A DNA stretch of 64,000 nucleotides from Larkinella punicea (GTDB lineage Bacteria; Bacteroidota; Bacteroidia; Cytophagales; Spirosomataceae), in contig NZ_QOWE01000016.1 in the NCBI RefSeq assembly GCF_003334855.1, positions 124,001 through 188,000 on the forward strand, given 5' to 3'. This document shows positions 10,228-17,542 of this stretch, piece after piece; within the stretch, counting starts at the first letter, position 1; the number at the start of each line of letters is the position of its first letter. A program made the translations under genes and the position numbers. The notes under the pieces are model-generated. The model did no database searches, was not told the origin of the DNA, and saw only the letters and a list, made by a program, of their open reading frames with translations.

Positions 10228-10235
10228 TACTTTTG
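10228..10235 (+). promoter_or_regulatory. Possible -7 promoter box for murQ
   Basis: TACTTTTG fits the Bacteroidota -7 consensus TAnnTTTG and ends 24 nt before the murQ ATG. No TTTG lies at the usual 19-20 nt spacing upstream, so this is a half-supported promoter only. Confidence 0.4.
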
Positions 10236-10259
10236 ATAGACATAAAATAGAACTATACA

Positions 10260-11060
10260 ATGATTACCGAAAACGCATCCCACTACGATCACCTGGAGCA
10301 AATGTCCGTGCAGGAACTGCTGACCAACATCAACGCGGAAGATAAAACTGTTCCTTTGGCCGTTGAGCAAGCCATTCCGCAAATTGAAGCCCTCGTAACG
10401 GAGATCGTCAAACGGATGAAAGAAGGCGGGCGGTTGTTCTATATTGGTGCCGGAACGAGCGGTCGGCTGGGCATTGTCGATGCGTCAGAGTGCCCGCCTA
10501 CCTACGGGGTTTCGCCCGATCTGGTCGTCGGTTTGATTGCCGGTGGCGACCGCGCCATTCGCAGTGCCGTCGAAAACGCCGAAGACGATTCCGAACAGGC
10601 CTGGAAAGATTTGGCACCCTTTCACATCGACCCACTGGACACGCTCATCGGTATTGCCGCATCGGGCCGGACGCCTTACGTCATTGGCGGTTTACAACAG
10701 GCCCGCAAAGCCGGTATTCTGACGGGCTGCGTCGTTTGCAACCCCGGATCAGCGGTAGCCCAAGCCGCCGAATTCCCGGTCGAAGTGGTGGTTGGGCCGG
10801 AATTTGTGACGGGCAGCACGCGCATGAAATCGGGAACAGCGCAGAAACTGGTTCTCAACATGATTTCAACCTCGGTGATGATTCAACTGGGCCGGGTGAA
10901 AGGCAACAAAATGGTCGACATGCAACTGACGAATCACAAACTGAAAATCCGGGCCGCCAACATGGTGATGAGTGAAACCGGTGTGACGCGGGAACGCGCC
11001 GAGGAATTACTGGCAAATTATGGAAGTGTTCGGAATGCGATTTTGAATTCATCTCTATGA
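10260..11060 (+). CDS. murQ: N-acetylmuramic acid 6-phosphate etherase
   Basis: MurQ cleaves the lactyl ether of MurNAc-6-phosphate to give GlcNAc-6-phosphate and lactate, in peptidoglycan recycling. The SIS-fold protein of 266 residues shows FYIGAGTSGRLGIVDASECPPTYG, the catalytic-region segment AGGDRAIRSAVENAEDD, and the C-terminal EFVTGSTRMKSGTAQK. It is somewhat shorter than the ~298-residue E. coli protein, mostly at the C-terminus. Its stop overlaps the following dehydrogenase ATG by 4 bp, so the two are coupled. The neighbouring GH109 and NagB-like genes suggest an amino-sugar catabolic island. Confidence 0.94.
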   Translation: MITENASHYDHLEQMSVQELLTNINAEDKTVPLAVEQAIPQIEALVTEIVKRMKEGGRLFYIGAGTSGRLGIVDASECPPTYGVSPDLVVGLIAGGDRAIRSAVENAEDDSEQAWKDLAPFHIDPLDTLIGIAASGRTPYVIGGLQQARKAGILTGCVVCNPGSAVAQAAEFPVEVVVGPEFVTGSTRMKSGTAQKLVLNMISTSVMIQLGRVKGNKMVDMQLTNHKLKIRAANMVMSETGVTRERAEELLANYGSVRNAILNSSL

Positions 11061-12076
11061 AAGCCATTATTCAAACTACGCTTCACCAACCGGCGCAATA
11101 CGTTGACGTTGAAACGCCCGTTGCCGGACCGGGCGAAGTGATCGTGCAGATCAAAGCCGCTGCGATTAATCACCGGGACGTTTTTATCCAACACGGTTTG
11201 TACCCCAAAATGCAATTGCCGGTCATTCTGGGCTCCGACGGGGCCGGCGTCGTCATTGAAACCGGCGAGGGTGTCGATCCGGCCTGGCAATCGCAGGAGG
11301 TCATCATCAATCCCGCGCTGAACTGGGGTTCGAACCCCCACTTTTATGGCCCGGATTTCAAGATTCTGGGTATGCCCGACAACGGTACTTACGCCGAATA
11401 TCTGAAAATTAAAGCCCACTACCTGCACCGGAAACCGGCTCATCTCACCTTCGAACAGGCAGCCGCCCTCCCCCTGGCGGGTTTGACTGCCTGGCGTACT
11501 TTGATGACCCGCGCTACCCTGCAACCCAGTCACCCGGAGCGGGTTCTCATTACCGGCATCGGCGGAGGAGTGGCTCTAACGGCCCTGCAATTCGCCGTGG
11601 CCGTTGGTGCGGAAGTCTGGGTGACGTCCGGTTCGGAGGAAAAACTGCAACGGGCGCTGGATTTGGGCGCCACCGGCGCAGTAATCTACCGCGATGCGGA
11701 TTGGGCAAAAACACTGCTGGCCAAAACCGGGAGCGGCAAGGGCGGTTATTTCGACGTCATCGTTGACAGTGCCGCCGGGCCGGGGTTCGCCAAACTGGTC
11801 GATGTGGCCGCGCCGGGCGGACGGATTGTTTTCTACGGCGGCACAACTGGCAACATCACGGATGTGGCTCCCTCCAAAGTCTTCTTCAAACAACTGAACA
11901 TCTACGGAACGACAATGGGCACCGACGCCGAATTTGCCGATATGACCCGGTTTGTCGACACAAATCAGTTGGTTCCCGTGCTGGATGAGGTGTTTCTATT
12001 GGCCGACGCCGAACAGGCGCTCCGGAAAATGGAAGCGGGGAAACAATTCGGAAAGCTGGTTTTGCAAGTTTCCTGA
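11057..12076 (+). CDS. Zinc-independent medium-chain dehydrogenase/quinone-oxidoreductase-like protein
   Basis: This 339-residue protein is an MDR-superfamily oxidoreductase. The GroES-like N-terminal half contains PGEVIVQIKAAAINHRDVFI and LPVILGSDGAGVV; the Rossmann domain starts at HPERVLITGIGGGVALTALQ. Residues typical of the catalytic and structural zinc sites (GHE and the four-Cys lobe) are missing, pointing to a quinone-reductase or enoyl-reductase-like, NAD(P)H-using member. Translation is coupled to murQ by an ATGA overlap, but I cannot link the reaction to MurNAc recycling. It ends 8 bp from the convergent lacI-type gene. The substrate is unknown. Confidence 0.88.
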   Translation: MKAIIQTTLHQPAQYVDVETPVAGPGEVIVQIKAAAINHRDVFIQHGLYPKMQLPVILGSDGAGVVIETGEGVDPAWQSQEVIINPALNWGSNPHFYGPDFKILGMPDNGTYAEYLKIKAHYLHRKPAHLTFEQAAALPLAGLTAWRTLMTRATLQPSHPERVLITGIGGGVALTALQFAVAVGAEVWVTSGSEEKLQRALDLGATGAVIYRDADWAKTLLAKTGSGKGGYFDVIVDSAAGPGFAKLVDVAAPGGRIVFYGGTTGNITDVAPSKVFFKQLNIYGTTMGTDAEFADMTRFVDTNQLVPVLDEVFLLADAEQALRKMEAGKQFGKLVLQVS

Positions 12077-12084
12077 GCAAAGAT

Positions 12085-13098
12085 TCAACGCCGGGTCGAC
12101 TCCCGGACGATCAGCCGGGCCGGTAAAATCACCTCCTGAGCTTCGACGTTTTTCCGGGTCATGTGTTTCAGTAACAATTCACAACTGATTTTTCCGATCT
12201 CGAAAGCTGGTTCGGCCACAGTCGTCAGGGTTGGGGAGATAATCTGCGACATGGGGTCATTGGTAAAGCCGATGACGCCCACCTCTTTTCCAATCTGAAC
12301 CTTGCGCTCTTTCAATGCCAGCATGGCGCCAATCGCTTTTCGGTCGTTGACGGCGAATAAGGCATCCGGTTTTTCGGCCAACTCCCATAACCGGGCCACA
12401 TCTTCAAAACCGCATTCCTGCGAGAAACCGGAGTGAATAATCCAGTCGAATTGAACCGATAACCCGCTGTTTGTCAACGCATCTTCATAGCCTTTCCGGC
12501 GTTTGTGGGTAAACGTCAATCCATCGGGGCCGGCAAGGTGCGCAATCCGCCGATAGCCCTGATCGATCAGATGCTGCGTGGCTTCGTAGGCCCCGTGGTA
12601 ATCGTCCTGCATGACTTTGGAAGTCAAAACCGCATCGGCAACCCGGTCAAAAAACACCACCGGGATTCCATTTCGGATCAATTCTTCAAAATGCGCATAC
12701 GAATCGGCCTGGGACGATACCGACACCAGCAAACCGTCCAGACTGCTCAGGGAAAGATCCTGAAGAATCGCCTGCTCGCGTTCCGCCGAATCGTTGGTAA
12801 TAAACACAATCAGGTTGTAGCCGTTGGCGTTGGCCACCTGTTCGATCCCGGTAAAAACCGTCGAAAAATAATAGTTGGTGATGGCGGGCATCAACACGCC
12901 AATGTGGTGCGACTGGCTTTGCACTAGCCCAATCGCGTTGAAGTTGGGCTTATAATTCAGTTCCACCGCCTTCGCCAGGACCTTTTCCCGCGTCTTCGGA
13001 TTGACATCGTACGCATCCCGCAAAGCGCGCGAAACCGTCGACACCGAAATGGCCAATTCCCGGGCAATGTCCTTGATGGTAATGTAATGGCGTCGCAT
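12085..13098 (-). CDS. LacI-family transcriptional regulator
   Basis: This 337-residue repressor has the LacI helix-turn-helix at residues ~4-55 (TIKDIARELAISVSTVSRALRD, then the hinge KVLAKAVELNYKPN) and a periplasmic-binding-protein-like effector domain (GVLMPAITNYYFSTVFTGIEQ, DGLLVSVSSQ, IPVVFFDRV, ALFAVNDRKAIGAMLALKE). It is divergent from the GH109 gene (109-bp gap) and convergent with the murQ pair, so it probably controls this amino-sugar region (inference). No clear palindromic operator was found in the intergenic gap by eye. The effector is unknown. Confidence 0.93.
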   Translation of the reverse strand: MRRHYITIKDIARELAISVSTVSRALRDAYDVNPKTREKVLAKAVELNYKPNFNAIGLVQSQSHHIGVLMPAITNYYFSTVFTGIEQVANANGYNLIVFITNDSAEREQAILQDLSLSSLDGLLVSVSSQADSYAHFEELIRNGIPVVFFDRVADAVLTSKVMQDDYHGAYEATQHLIDQGYRRIAHLAGPDGLTFTHKRRKGYEDALTNSGLSVQFDWIIHSGFSQECGFEDVARLWELAEKPDALFAVNDRKAIGAMLALKERKVQIGKEVGVIGFTNDPMSQIISPTLTTVAEPAFEIGKISCELLLKHMTRKNVEAQEVILPARLIVRESTRR

Positions 13099-13207
13099 CA
13101 GTGGTTTTCGGTAACGTTCTCGCTACTTTATCCGGCAAATTAATTGATTCCGCCAACGAATTCTACTTACTTCGATTCCTGACTGATTCCGCTAGACCCT
13201 GATACCC

Positions 13208-14605
13208 ATGAACAAGAAACGCCGGGATTTTCTGAAACTGACCGGATTGGCCGGTGCCGGACTCTCCACCGCGCCGTTTAGCTACGGTTTGCCGACCGTA
13301 ACCCAGGCCCCGCGCCCGCCCAAACAGACGTTTAACATGTGTGGCTACAGTGCCCCAAAAATCGATACCGTTCGGATCGGTTACATTGGCGTTGGCAACC
13401 GGGGCGCCGGGGCGTTGCAGCGCATCGTTCACCTGGACAACGTAGTCGTTCAGGCGGTGTGTGACATTCGACCGGAACGCGTCGAGCAAGCGCGGAAGTC
13501 ATTGGAAAAAACCGCCCACCGTCCCACCTATTACAGCGGGAAAGCTGATAGCTGGAAAGCCCTTTGCGACCGGAAGGACATTGACCTGATTTACATCTGC
13601 ACACCCTGGAATCTGCACACGCCGATGGCGTTGTACGCGATGGAGCAGGGCAAACACGTGGCCTGTGAAATTCCCATTGCCACGACGGTCGACGACTGTT
13701 GGAAACTGGTGGAAACCTCCGAACGAACCAGGCGGCACTGCATGATGCTGGAAAACTGCTGCTACGATTTCTTCGAACTCCTTACGCTGAACATGGCGCG
13801 GCAGGGCTTTTTCGGGGAACTGGTTCACGTGGAAGGCGCGTATATTCACGACATTTTCGACTCCTTCTTTGATAAAAGCAAACGCTATGACCTCTGGCGG
13901 CTGAAAGAAAACCAGCGCAACGGCAATCTGTATCCGACGCACGGTTTAGGCCCGATTGCGCAGGTGCTCGACATCAACCGGGGTGATCAGATGGATTACC
14001 TGGTGGCGATGTCCAGTCAGGATTTTATGATCAGCAAAAAAATCAACGAGTTGGCGGCACAGGATGCCGATTTTAAGCAATTTCAGGGCAAATCATTTCG
14101 GGGTAACATGAACACGACCACCATTCGGACCAAAAAAGGCCGGACCATCATGTTGCAGCACGACGTCAGTTCACCCCGGCCATACTCCCGGCTTCACCTC
14201 GTCAGCGGGACGAAAGCCACTGCCCAGAAATATCCCCTGCCGGGCCGGATTTCGACGGGCCATGAGTGGTTGTCGGAAACCGCCTATCAGGAACTGGAAA
14301 AGAAATACCAGCCGGAAATCGTCAAACGTGTGGGCGAACTGGCCAAACAGGTCGGTGGCCACGGCGGCATGGATTTTCTGATGGACTGGCGACTCATCGA
14401 CTGTCTGCGCAACGGCTTGCCGCTCGATCAGGATGTCTACGATGCCGCGCTCTGGAGCAGCATCGGGCCGCTCAGCGAATGGTCGGTTGCGCATCGGTCC
14501 AACTCCATCGACGTGCCGGATTTCACCGGCGGTTCCTGGAAAACCAATAAACCGGTCGACATCAGCCTGACCACGGGCGGCACCACCGGTATCAAAGGTT
14601 TGTAG
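13208..14605 (+). CDS. Gfo/Idh/MocA-fold glycosidase, GH109 type (alpha-N-acetylgalactosaminidase-like)
   Basis: The 465-residue exported enzyme opens with a twin-arginine type signal (KKRRDFLKLTGLAGAGL) and has a nucleotide-binding Rossmann fold from about residue 55 (VRIGYIGVGNRGAGALQ). Downstream segments LENCCYDFFELLTLNMAR, NLYPTHGLGPIAQVLDINRG, GGHGGMDFLMDWRLIDCLRNG and LSEWSVAHRSNS match the GH109 group, which cleaves alpha-GalNAc by an NAD-dependent redox mechanism. The start at 13208 keeps the RR motif at residues 5-6. It is followed 73 nt later by a NagB-like deaminase gene. Exact substrate is inferred from the family. Confidence 0.88.
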   Translation: MNKKRRDFLKLTGLAGAGLSTAPFSYGLPTVTQAPRPPKQTFNMCGYSAPKIDTVRIGYIGVGNRGAGALQRIVHLDNVVVQAVCDIRPERVEQARKSLEKTAHRPTYYSGKADSWKALCDRKDIDLIYICTPWNLHTPMALYAMEQGKHVACEIPIATTVDDCWKLVETSERTRRHCMMLENCCYDFFELLTLNMARQGFFGELVHVEGAYIHDIFDSFFDKSKRYDLWRLKENQRNGNLYPTHGLGPIAQVLDINRGDQMDYLVAMSSQDFMISKKINELAAQDADFKQFQGKSFRGNMNTTTIRTKKGRTIMLQHDVSSPRPYSRLHLVSGTKATAQKYPLPGRISTGHEWLSETAYQELEKKYQPEIVKRVGELAKQVGGHGGMDFLMDWRLIDCLRNGLPLDQDVYDAALWSSIGPLSEWSVAHRSNSIDVPDFTGGSWKTNKPVDISLTTGGTTGIKGL

Positions 14606-14678
14606 ACCGGAGGTAATGACGCCCTTCAAAACGACTTTTCTTAAACCCGAACCCCAAAAACCGTATTCCATCGTATTT

Positions 14679-15434
14679 ATGAACATTCTGATTTCAAAAA
14701 CCAGCGAAGAGCTTGGCACCATTGCGGGAAAGGAAACCGCTGATATCATCCGCCAGGCCATTGCCGACCGGGGGCAGGCGAACATCATCCTGGGAACCGG
14801 AACCAGCCAGTTCGCAACGCTCGAACAACTGATTCGGGAGGACATTGACTGGAGCCGCGTGGTGATGTTCCACCTGGATGAGTACATCGGTCTGCCGATT
14901 TCCCACCCGGCCAGTTTTCGCAAATACCTGCAGGAGCGGTTTCTGGCCAAGGTTTCACCCTTAAAAGCCAGCTACCTGATCGACGGCGAAATTGACCCTC
15001 AGGAAGAAATCCGGCATTTGGGTGACTTCATCCGTTTGCACCCCATCGACGTCGCCCTGGTCGGCATTGGCGAAAACGGGCATCTGGCCTTCAACGACCC
15101 CCCCGCCGATTTTGAGACGGAAGAACCGTATTTGATCGTCGATCTGGACACGGCCTGTCGACGCCAGCAGTTCAACGAAGGCTGGTTTCCGTCGCTGGAA
15201 GACGTTCCTGCTCAAGCCATTAGCATGTCGGTTCGGCAAATCATGAAATCACGGCATATCATCTGCTCAGTTCCGGATGCGCGAAAAGCCCAGGCGACCA
15301 AAGACACGCTGGAGCAACCCATCAGTCCACTTTTTCCGGCCAGTATTCTGCGATCTCACCCGGCTTGCTCTCTGTATCTGGACGAGTCTTCGGCCCACTT
15401 GCTGGCGGTAGAAACCGGTCAAAAGGAAGGCTGA
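14679..15434 (+). CDS. Glucosamine-6-phosphate deaminase-like protein
   Basis: This 251-residue protein belongs to the NagB/6-phosphogluconolactonase fold family. It shows the sugar-phosphate loop ILGTGTSQFATLEQL, the catalytic-region FHLDEYIGLP and the GIGENGHLAFNDPPADF motif typical of glucosamine-6-phosphate isomerases/deaminases. I chose the internal ATG at 14679 because the 21 codons before it are not family-like. Its place after the GH109 gene and near murQ, whose pathway yields GlcNAc-6-phosphate, fits amino-sugar catabolism. A partner NagA deacetylase is not visible in this window. True NagB versus a NagB paralogue with another substrate is undecided. Confidence 0.85.
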   Translation: MNILISKTSEELGTIAGKETADIIRQAIADRGQANIILGTGTSQFATLEQLIREDIDWSRVVMFHLDEYIGLPISHPASFRKYLQERFLAKVSPLKASYLIDGEIDPQEEIRHLGDFIRLHPIDVALVGIGENGHLAFNDPPADFETEEPYLIVDLDTACRRQQFNEGWFPSLEDVPAQAISMSVRQIMKSRHIICSVPDARKAQATKDTLEQPISPLFPASILRSHPACSLYLDESSAHLLAVETGQKEG

Positions 15435-15572
15435 TCGAGACACGCGACACGCTCCCCGGATGGTTTGTTTCGAGGCAAATCCATCATTTGTACACCCAAA
15501 CACAACCCTTTGATAATCAGGCGATCAGGCGCTATTAAATACCCCTTTTCTACAAAAAAGCTAAAACAGAGC

Positions 15573-15667
15573 GACTTATCCACATTCTCGTGTGGATAAG
15601 TCTTGATTTCATCCCATTTGTCCACATCGTTTTTCATCACCAGCTTCCTGATTACCTTTGTGAATAA
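15573..15667. other. Cluster of DnaA-box-like 9-mers around a hairpin
   Basis: Two exact DnaA-box 9-mers face each other: TTATCCACA at 15576-15584 and its inverse TGTGGATAA at 15591-15599. They form a 12-bp stem (15573-15584 with 15591-15602) around a 6-nt loop. Nearby are TTGTCCACA at 15618-15626 (one mismatch) and TGTGAATAA at 15659-15667 (inverse of TTATTCACA, a permitted variant). The stretch 15435-15679 holds no gene that I credit. It could bind DnaA or be a terminator-like hairpin after the NagB-like gene; no AT-rich unwinding region is obvious. Confidence 0.45.
15630..15660 (+). promoter_or_regulatory. Promoter of the biotin genes
   Basis: TACCTTTG at 15653-15660 is an exact -7 TAnnTTTG box. 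TTTT at 15630-15633 stands at the -33 position with a 19-nt gap, one base off TTTG. The bioF GTG start lies 19 nt downstream, giving a very short 5' leader. The fourth DnaA-like 9-mer overlaps the end of the -7 box. Confidence 0.65.
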
Positions 15668-15679
15668 TCTGAGAATAAG

Positions 15680-16816
15680 GTGATAAGAGCGGATACTGCG
15701 GTACTGGAATTGCTGGAAAAACGTCGGGAAGCCGGGCTACTCCGGCGTTTGAAAAAGCCCGAAAACTTACTTGATTTTTGCTCCAATGATTACCTCGGAC
15801 TGGCGCGGTCAGTGGCCTTGCGCGACGCCATTGCCCAGGCCGTTGCGAGCCACTCGGTCTTGCTAAATGGGGCCACCGGTTCGCGCTTACTGGCCGGGAA
15901 TTCGGCCCTGGCCGAAGAGCTGGAAACCGAAATTGCCGCCTTTCACGACGCCGAAGCCGCCCTGATTTTCAACTCCGGTTATGACGCCAACATTGGCCTG
16001 CTGGCCAGCTTACCCCAACGGGGCGACACCCTGCTGACGGATGAGTTGATTCACGCCAGCATGATCGATGGTGCCCGACTGAGTGTTGCAAATCGCTTTA
16101 AATTCCGTCATAACGACCTGGAAGATCTTGAAAACCGCTTAAAACGCGCTACTGGCACGGTTTACGTCGCCATTGAATCCGTCTATTCCATGGACGGTGA
16201 TCTGGCTCCCTTAACCGAAATCGTTGACTTGTGCGAACGCTACGAAGCCGCGCTGATTGTGGATGAAGCCCACGCAACGGGGGTTTTTGGTGTCAGAGGG
16301 ACAGGGTTGGTGCAGGCACTCGGTTTGCAAAACCGGGTATTTGCCCGGGTTCATACCTTTGGCAAGGCGCTGGGTGTTCACGGGGCGGCTGTGGTCGGAT
16401 CGGCGGCATTACGCGATTTTCTGATTAATTTTGCCCGCTCGTTTGTGTATTCGACGGCTTTGCCCCCGCACAGTTTGCTGGCGATTCAAAGTGTTTACCG
16501 GTTTTTGCCGCAAAACCAGCCGCTGATTGACCGATTGAAGGTCTTGCGGACCTATTTTCAGCAACAAATTCGGGAACGACTACCACACACGGAATGGACT
16601 TCGGTTGAAAGCCCGATCTTGGGGTTGATCGTGCCGGGGAATGACGCGTGCCGGGCAGTAGCCACGCAACTCCAGCAAGCCGGTTTTGACATCCGGCCCA
16701 TCGTGAGTCCGACGGTTCCGGTGGGGCGCGAACGGCTGCGGATTTGCCTCCATACGTTTAATTCGGAATCAGAAATTGATTCGTTGGTGCAGACGTTAAA
16801 ACATAGTAGTGGATAG
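15680..16816 (+). CDS. bioF: 8-amino-7-oxononanoate synthase
   Basis: BioF condenses pimeloyl-thioester with alanine, the first step of biotin ring assembly. The 378-residue PLP enzyme of the alpha-oxoamine synthase family shows LDFCSNDYLGLA, NGATGSRLLAGN, the VDEAHATGVFG motif (D195) and the PLP lysine K229 in HTFGKALGVHGAAVVGS. The start is GTG, consistent with the -7 box 19 nt upstream. The stop codon coincides with the left arm of a 20-bp inverted repeat. Related KBL enzymes share the fold, but the bioD/bioA neighbours settle the assignment. Confidence 0.95.
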   Translation: MIRADTAVLELLEKRREAGLLRRLKKPENLLDFCSNDYLGLARSVALRDAIAQAVASHSVLLNGATGSRLLAGNSALAEELETEIAAFHDAEAALIFNSGYDANIGLLASLPQRGDTLLTDELIHASMIDGARLSVANRFKFRHNDLEDLENRLKRATGTVYVAIESVYSMDGDLAPLTEIVDLCERYEAALIVDEAHATGVFGVRGTGLVQALGLQNRVFARVHTFGKALGVHGAAVVGSAALRDFLINFARSFVYSTALPPHSLLAIQSVYRFLPQNQPLIDRLKVLRTYFQQQIRERLPHTEWTSVESPILGLIVPGNDACRAVATQLQQAGFDIRPIVSPTVPVGRERLRICLHTFNSESEIDSLVQTLKHSSG

Positions 16817-16882
16817 GAACACGGATTGAACGGATGAAACAGATAAAAATCCGCGCCAATCTGTTCAATCCGTGTTCCTATC
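16812..16882. repeat. Intergenic palindrome between bioF and bioD
   Basis: Left arm 16812-16831 and right arm 16863-16882 are perfect 20-bp inverted repeats (left arm begins GATAGGAACACGG). The left arm contains the bioF stop codon and the element ends 15 bp before the bioD ATG. It would form a strong hairpin in the middle of the bio operon. No T-run follows, so it does not look like a classical terminator. Confidence 0.9.
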
Positions 16883-16897
16883 TCAAACCCTGGTAAC

Positions 16898-17542
16898 ATG
16901 CATAACCCGTTAAAACTGATCGTGGCCGGTATTGGCACTGAAATCGGCAAAACTGTGGTGTCGGCCATTGTTGTGGAAGCGCTGCAGGCTGATTACTGGA
17001 AACCGGTACAATCCGGTGCGCTCGAAGATTCGGATCGCGAAACCGTCCGGCGGCTGATTTCGAATCCCGTTAGCCAGTTCCATCCGGAAACCTACCGGCT
17101 GCGGGAACCCTTATCACCCCACGCGGCTGCAGCTATCGACGGCGTTGACATTTCGCTGACAGCCTTTGAATTACCTCAAACCACCAATCACCTGGTCGTT
17201 GAACTGGCGGGCGGTTTGATGGTGCCGCTGAATGACCAGGATTTGATAATCGACCTGGTGAAACAATTGAATCTACCGGTTTTGCTGGTTTCCAAACACT
17301 ATTTGGGCAGCATCAATCATACCCTTTTGTCGGTAGAAGCGTTGCAAAACCGCTCTATTCCCATTGTGGGAATCGTTTTTAACGGCCCCGAAACCCCGGC
17401 AACCGAAGATTTCATTTTGAACTACACGGGCTTGACAAGTTTTGGGCGGATTGAGTGGGAAACGGAAGTTACGAATGGGTTTGTCAGTCGGAATGCGGGT
17501 AAAATGAGAACGTTATTTGAAAAATACGATGCCGGTTTATGA
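16898..17542 (+). CDS. bioD: Dethiobiotin synthetase
   Basis: BioD closes the ureido ring of dethiobiotin from diaminononanoate, CO2 and ATP. The 214-residue protein starts with the modified P-loop AGIGTEIGKTVVSAI, followed by the substrate-binding WKPVQSGALEDSD and the switch-like ELAGGLMVPLND. Length fits the family. It lies between bioF and bioA on the same strand and its 3' end overlaps the first possible bioA start codons. Assignment is secure. Confidence 0.95.
   Translation: MHNPLKLIVAGIGTEIGKTVVSAIVVEALQADYWKPVQSGALEDSDRETVRRLISNPVSQFHPETYRLREPLSPHAAAAIDGVDISLTAFELPQTTNHLVVELAGGLMVPLNDQDLIIDLVKQLNLPVLLVSKHYLGSINHTLLSVEALQNRSIPIVGIVFNGPETPATEDFILNYTGLTSFGRIEWETEVTNGFVSRNAGKMRTLFEKYDAGL

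Noticed and set aside
10184-10243. Short minus-strand frame MSIKSTINSIVSTHSEKKC upstream of ilvD as a possible BCAA leader peptide
   Set aside because: It has only three Ile and one Val in 19 codons, no run of regulatory codons, and no terminator/antiterminator hairpin follows. The composition is explained by AT-rich DNA.
15419-15640. Minus-strand 73-codon frame after the NagB-like gene
   Set aside because: It overlaps the hairpin and the bioF promoter region, starts inside repeats of the DnaA-like boxes and has no domain or signal.
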